Positions 5,114 to 5,197 of a stretch of 5,197 nt of DNA are shown here, piece after piece. The stretch is taken from NCBI GenBank assembly GCA_026702635.1, contig JAPPBZ010000101.1, positions 1-5,197 on the forward strand, written 5' to 3'. This DNA is from Bacteroidota bacterium (GTDB lineage: Bacteria; Bacteroidota; Rhodothermia; Rhodothermales; Bin80). A program made the translations under genes and the position numbers. Below the pieces are notes generated by a model that had not been told where the DNA came from, made no database searches, and worked only from the letters and a program-made list of their open reading frames with translations. Within the stretch, counting starts at the first letter, position 1; every line of letters begins with the position of its first letter.

Positions 5114-5197
5114 AGGGACAAGCATCTTGGTGAATTCTATGCTCCTCCGAATTGTTTATGGCTGCCAATGGTGGCTGCACGCAGCCGGAGTGAGCAC
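5108..5197 (+). CDS. Possible start of an unrecognised gene, cut by the window edge
   Basis: From GTG 5108 a frame stays open for 30 codons to the last base, just after an in-frame TGA at 5102-5104. GGAGG at 5094-5098 is nine bases upstream, the same arrangement (GGAGG then GTG) as the peptidase gene. The peptide contains DKHLGEFYAPPNCLWLPM. I do not recognise it; the HLxEFY run loosely recalls the start of SpeD-like proteins, but six residues prove nothing. A competing frame (TTG 5127, GTG 5130 or ATG 5139) is also open to the edge, so this may well be non-coding. Confidence 0.18.
   Translation, partial: MGRDKHLGEFYAPPNCLWLPMVAARSRSEH

Noticed and set aside
5000..5120. Possible SRP RNA, tmRNA, RNase P RNA or 6S RNA
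   Set aside because: The diagnostic cores (GGAA tetraloop with AGCAG, the tmRNA ends, the RNase P GAGGAAAGTCC block) are absent. A general stem-loop pattern does not justify a family name.
4823..5125. Minus-strand frame of 100 codons preceded by GGAGG
   Set aside because: About 130 bases lie antisense to the conserved peptidase C-terminus, and the product shows no domain-like pattern. The GGAGG alone is not enough.
4944..5180. Minus-strand frame of 78 codons running back into the end of the peptidase gene
   Set aside because: Its product is a Ser/Pro/Ala/His-rich sequence with no recognisable motif, and it runs into the 3' end of a well-supported gene. It looks like a chance frame in GC-richer spacer.
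5159..5194. Short frame starting ATGGCTGCC near the right edge, with TGGCTGC repeated at 5159-5165 and 5172-5178
   Set aside because: It ends after 11 codons at TGA. The seven-base repeat and the small GGCTG/CAGCC hairpin (5173-5186) are too short to stand out from chance.

Overview
This window is a compact, one-directional stretch of a bacterial housekeeping operon for translation and RNA processing. All well-supported genes are on the + strand. They are the 3' end of truB (tRNA pseudouridine-55 synthase), ribF (bifunctional riboflavin kinase/FAD synthetase), rpsO (ribosomal protein S15), pnp (polynucleotide phosphorylase) and a single-subunit M16 zinc peptidase of about 410 residues. About 250 bases of largely non-coding, structure-rich DNA follow. 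I see no mobile element, CRISPR array, tRNA or rRNA.

Layout: truB ends at 81 and overlaps the ribF start by four bases (ATGA, 78-81). ribF ends at 1034. A 97-base gap holding small inverted repeats precedes rpsO (1132-1398). A 63-base gap with a hairpin and a 12-base palindrome precedes pnp (1462-3702). The peptidase follows at once: its likely GTG start at 3718 has a strong Shine-Dalgarno whose upstream end overlaps the pnp stop codon. From 4951 to the right edge there is a short hairpin, a possible sigma-70-like promoter, two larger potential stem-loops and a weak candidate for the start of another gene.

Organism: the proteins look most like the Bacteroidota-Rhodothermota-Balneolota side of the bacteria. 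The clues are the GHDHRFG variant in RibF, the KREGRLNDKEILTSRL block in PNPase and the SKEHTCYFARAL block in the peptidase. ribF and rpsO also lack a visible Shine-Dalgarno, which is common in that group. The gene order truB-ribF-rpsO-pnp-M16 resembles the one I recall from Firmicutes, and base composition is moderate. The phylum is an inference from remembered family patterns, not from a search.

Functionally, TruB, S15 and PNPase belong to tRNA modification, 30S assembly and RNA turnover. RibF makes FMN and FAD. The M16 peptidase is a common downstream partner of pnp with no settled role. The coding part is ordinary and well conserved. The parts most worth a second look are the rpsO leader, the rpsO-pnp spacer and the structured 3' segment after 4951.
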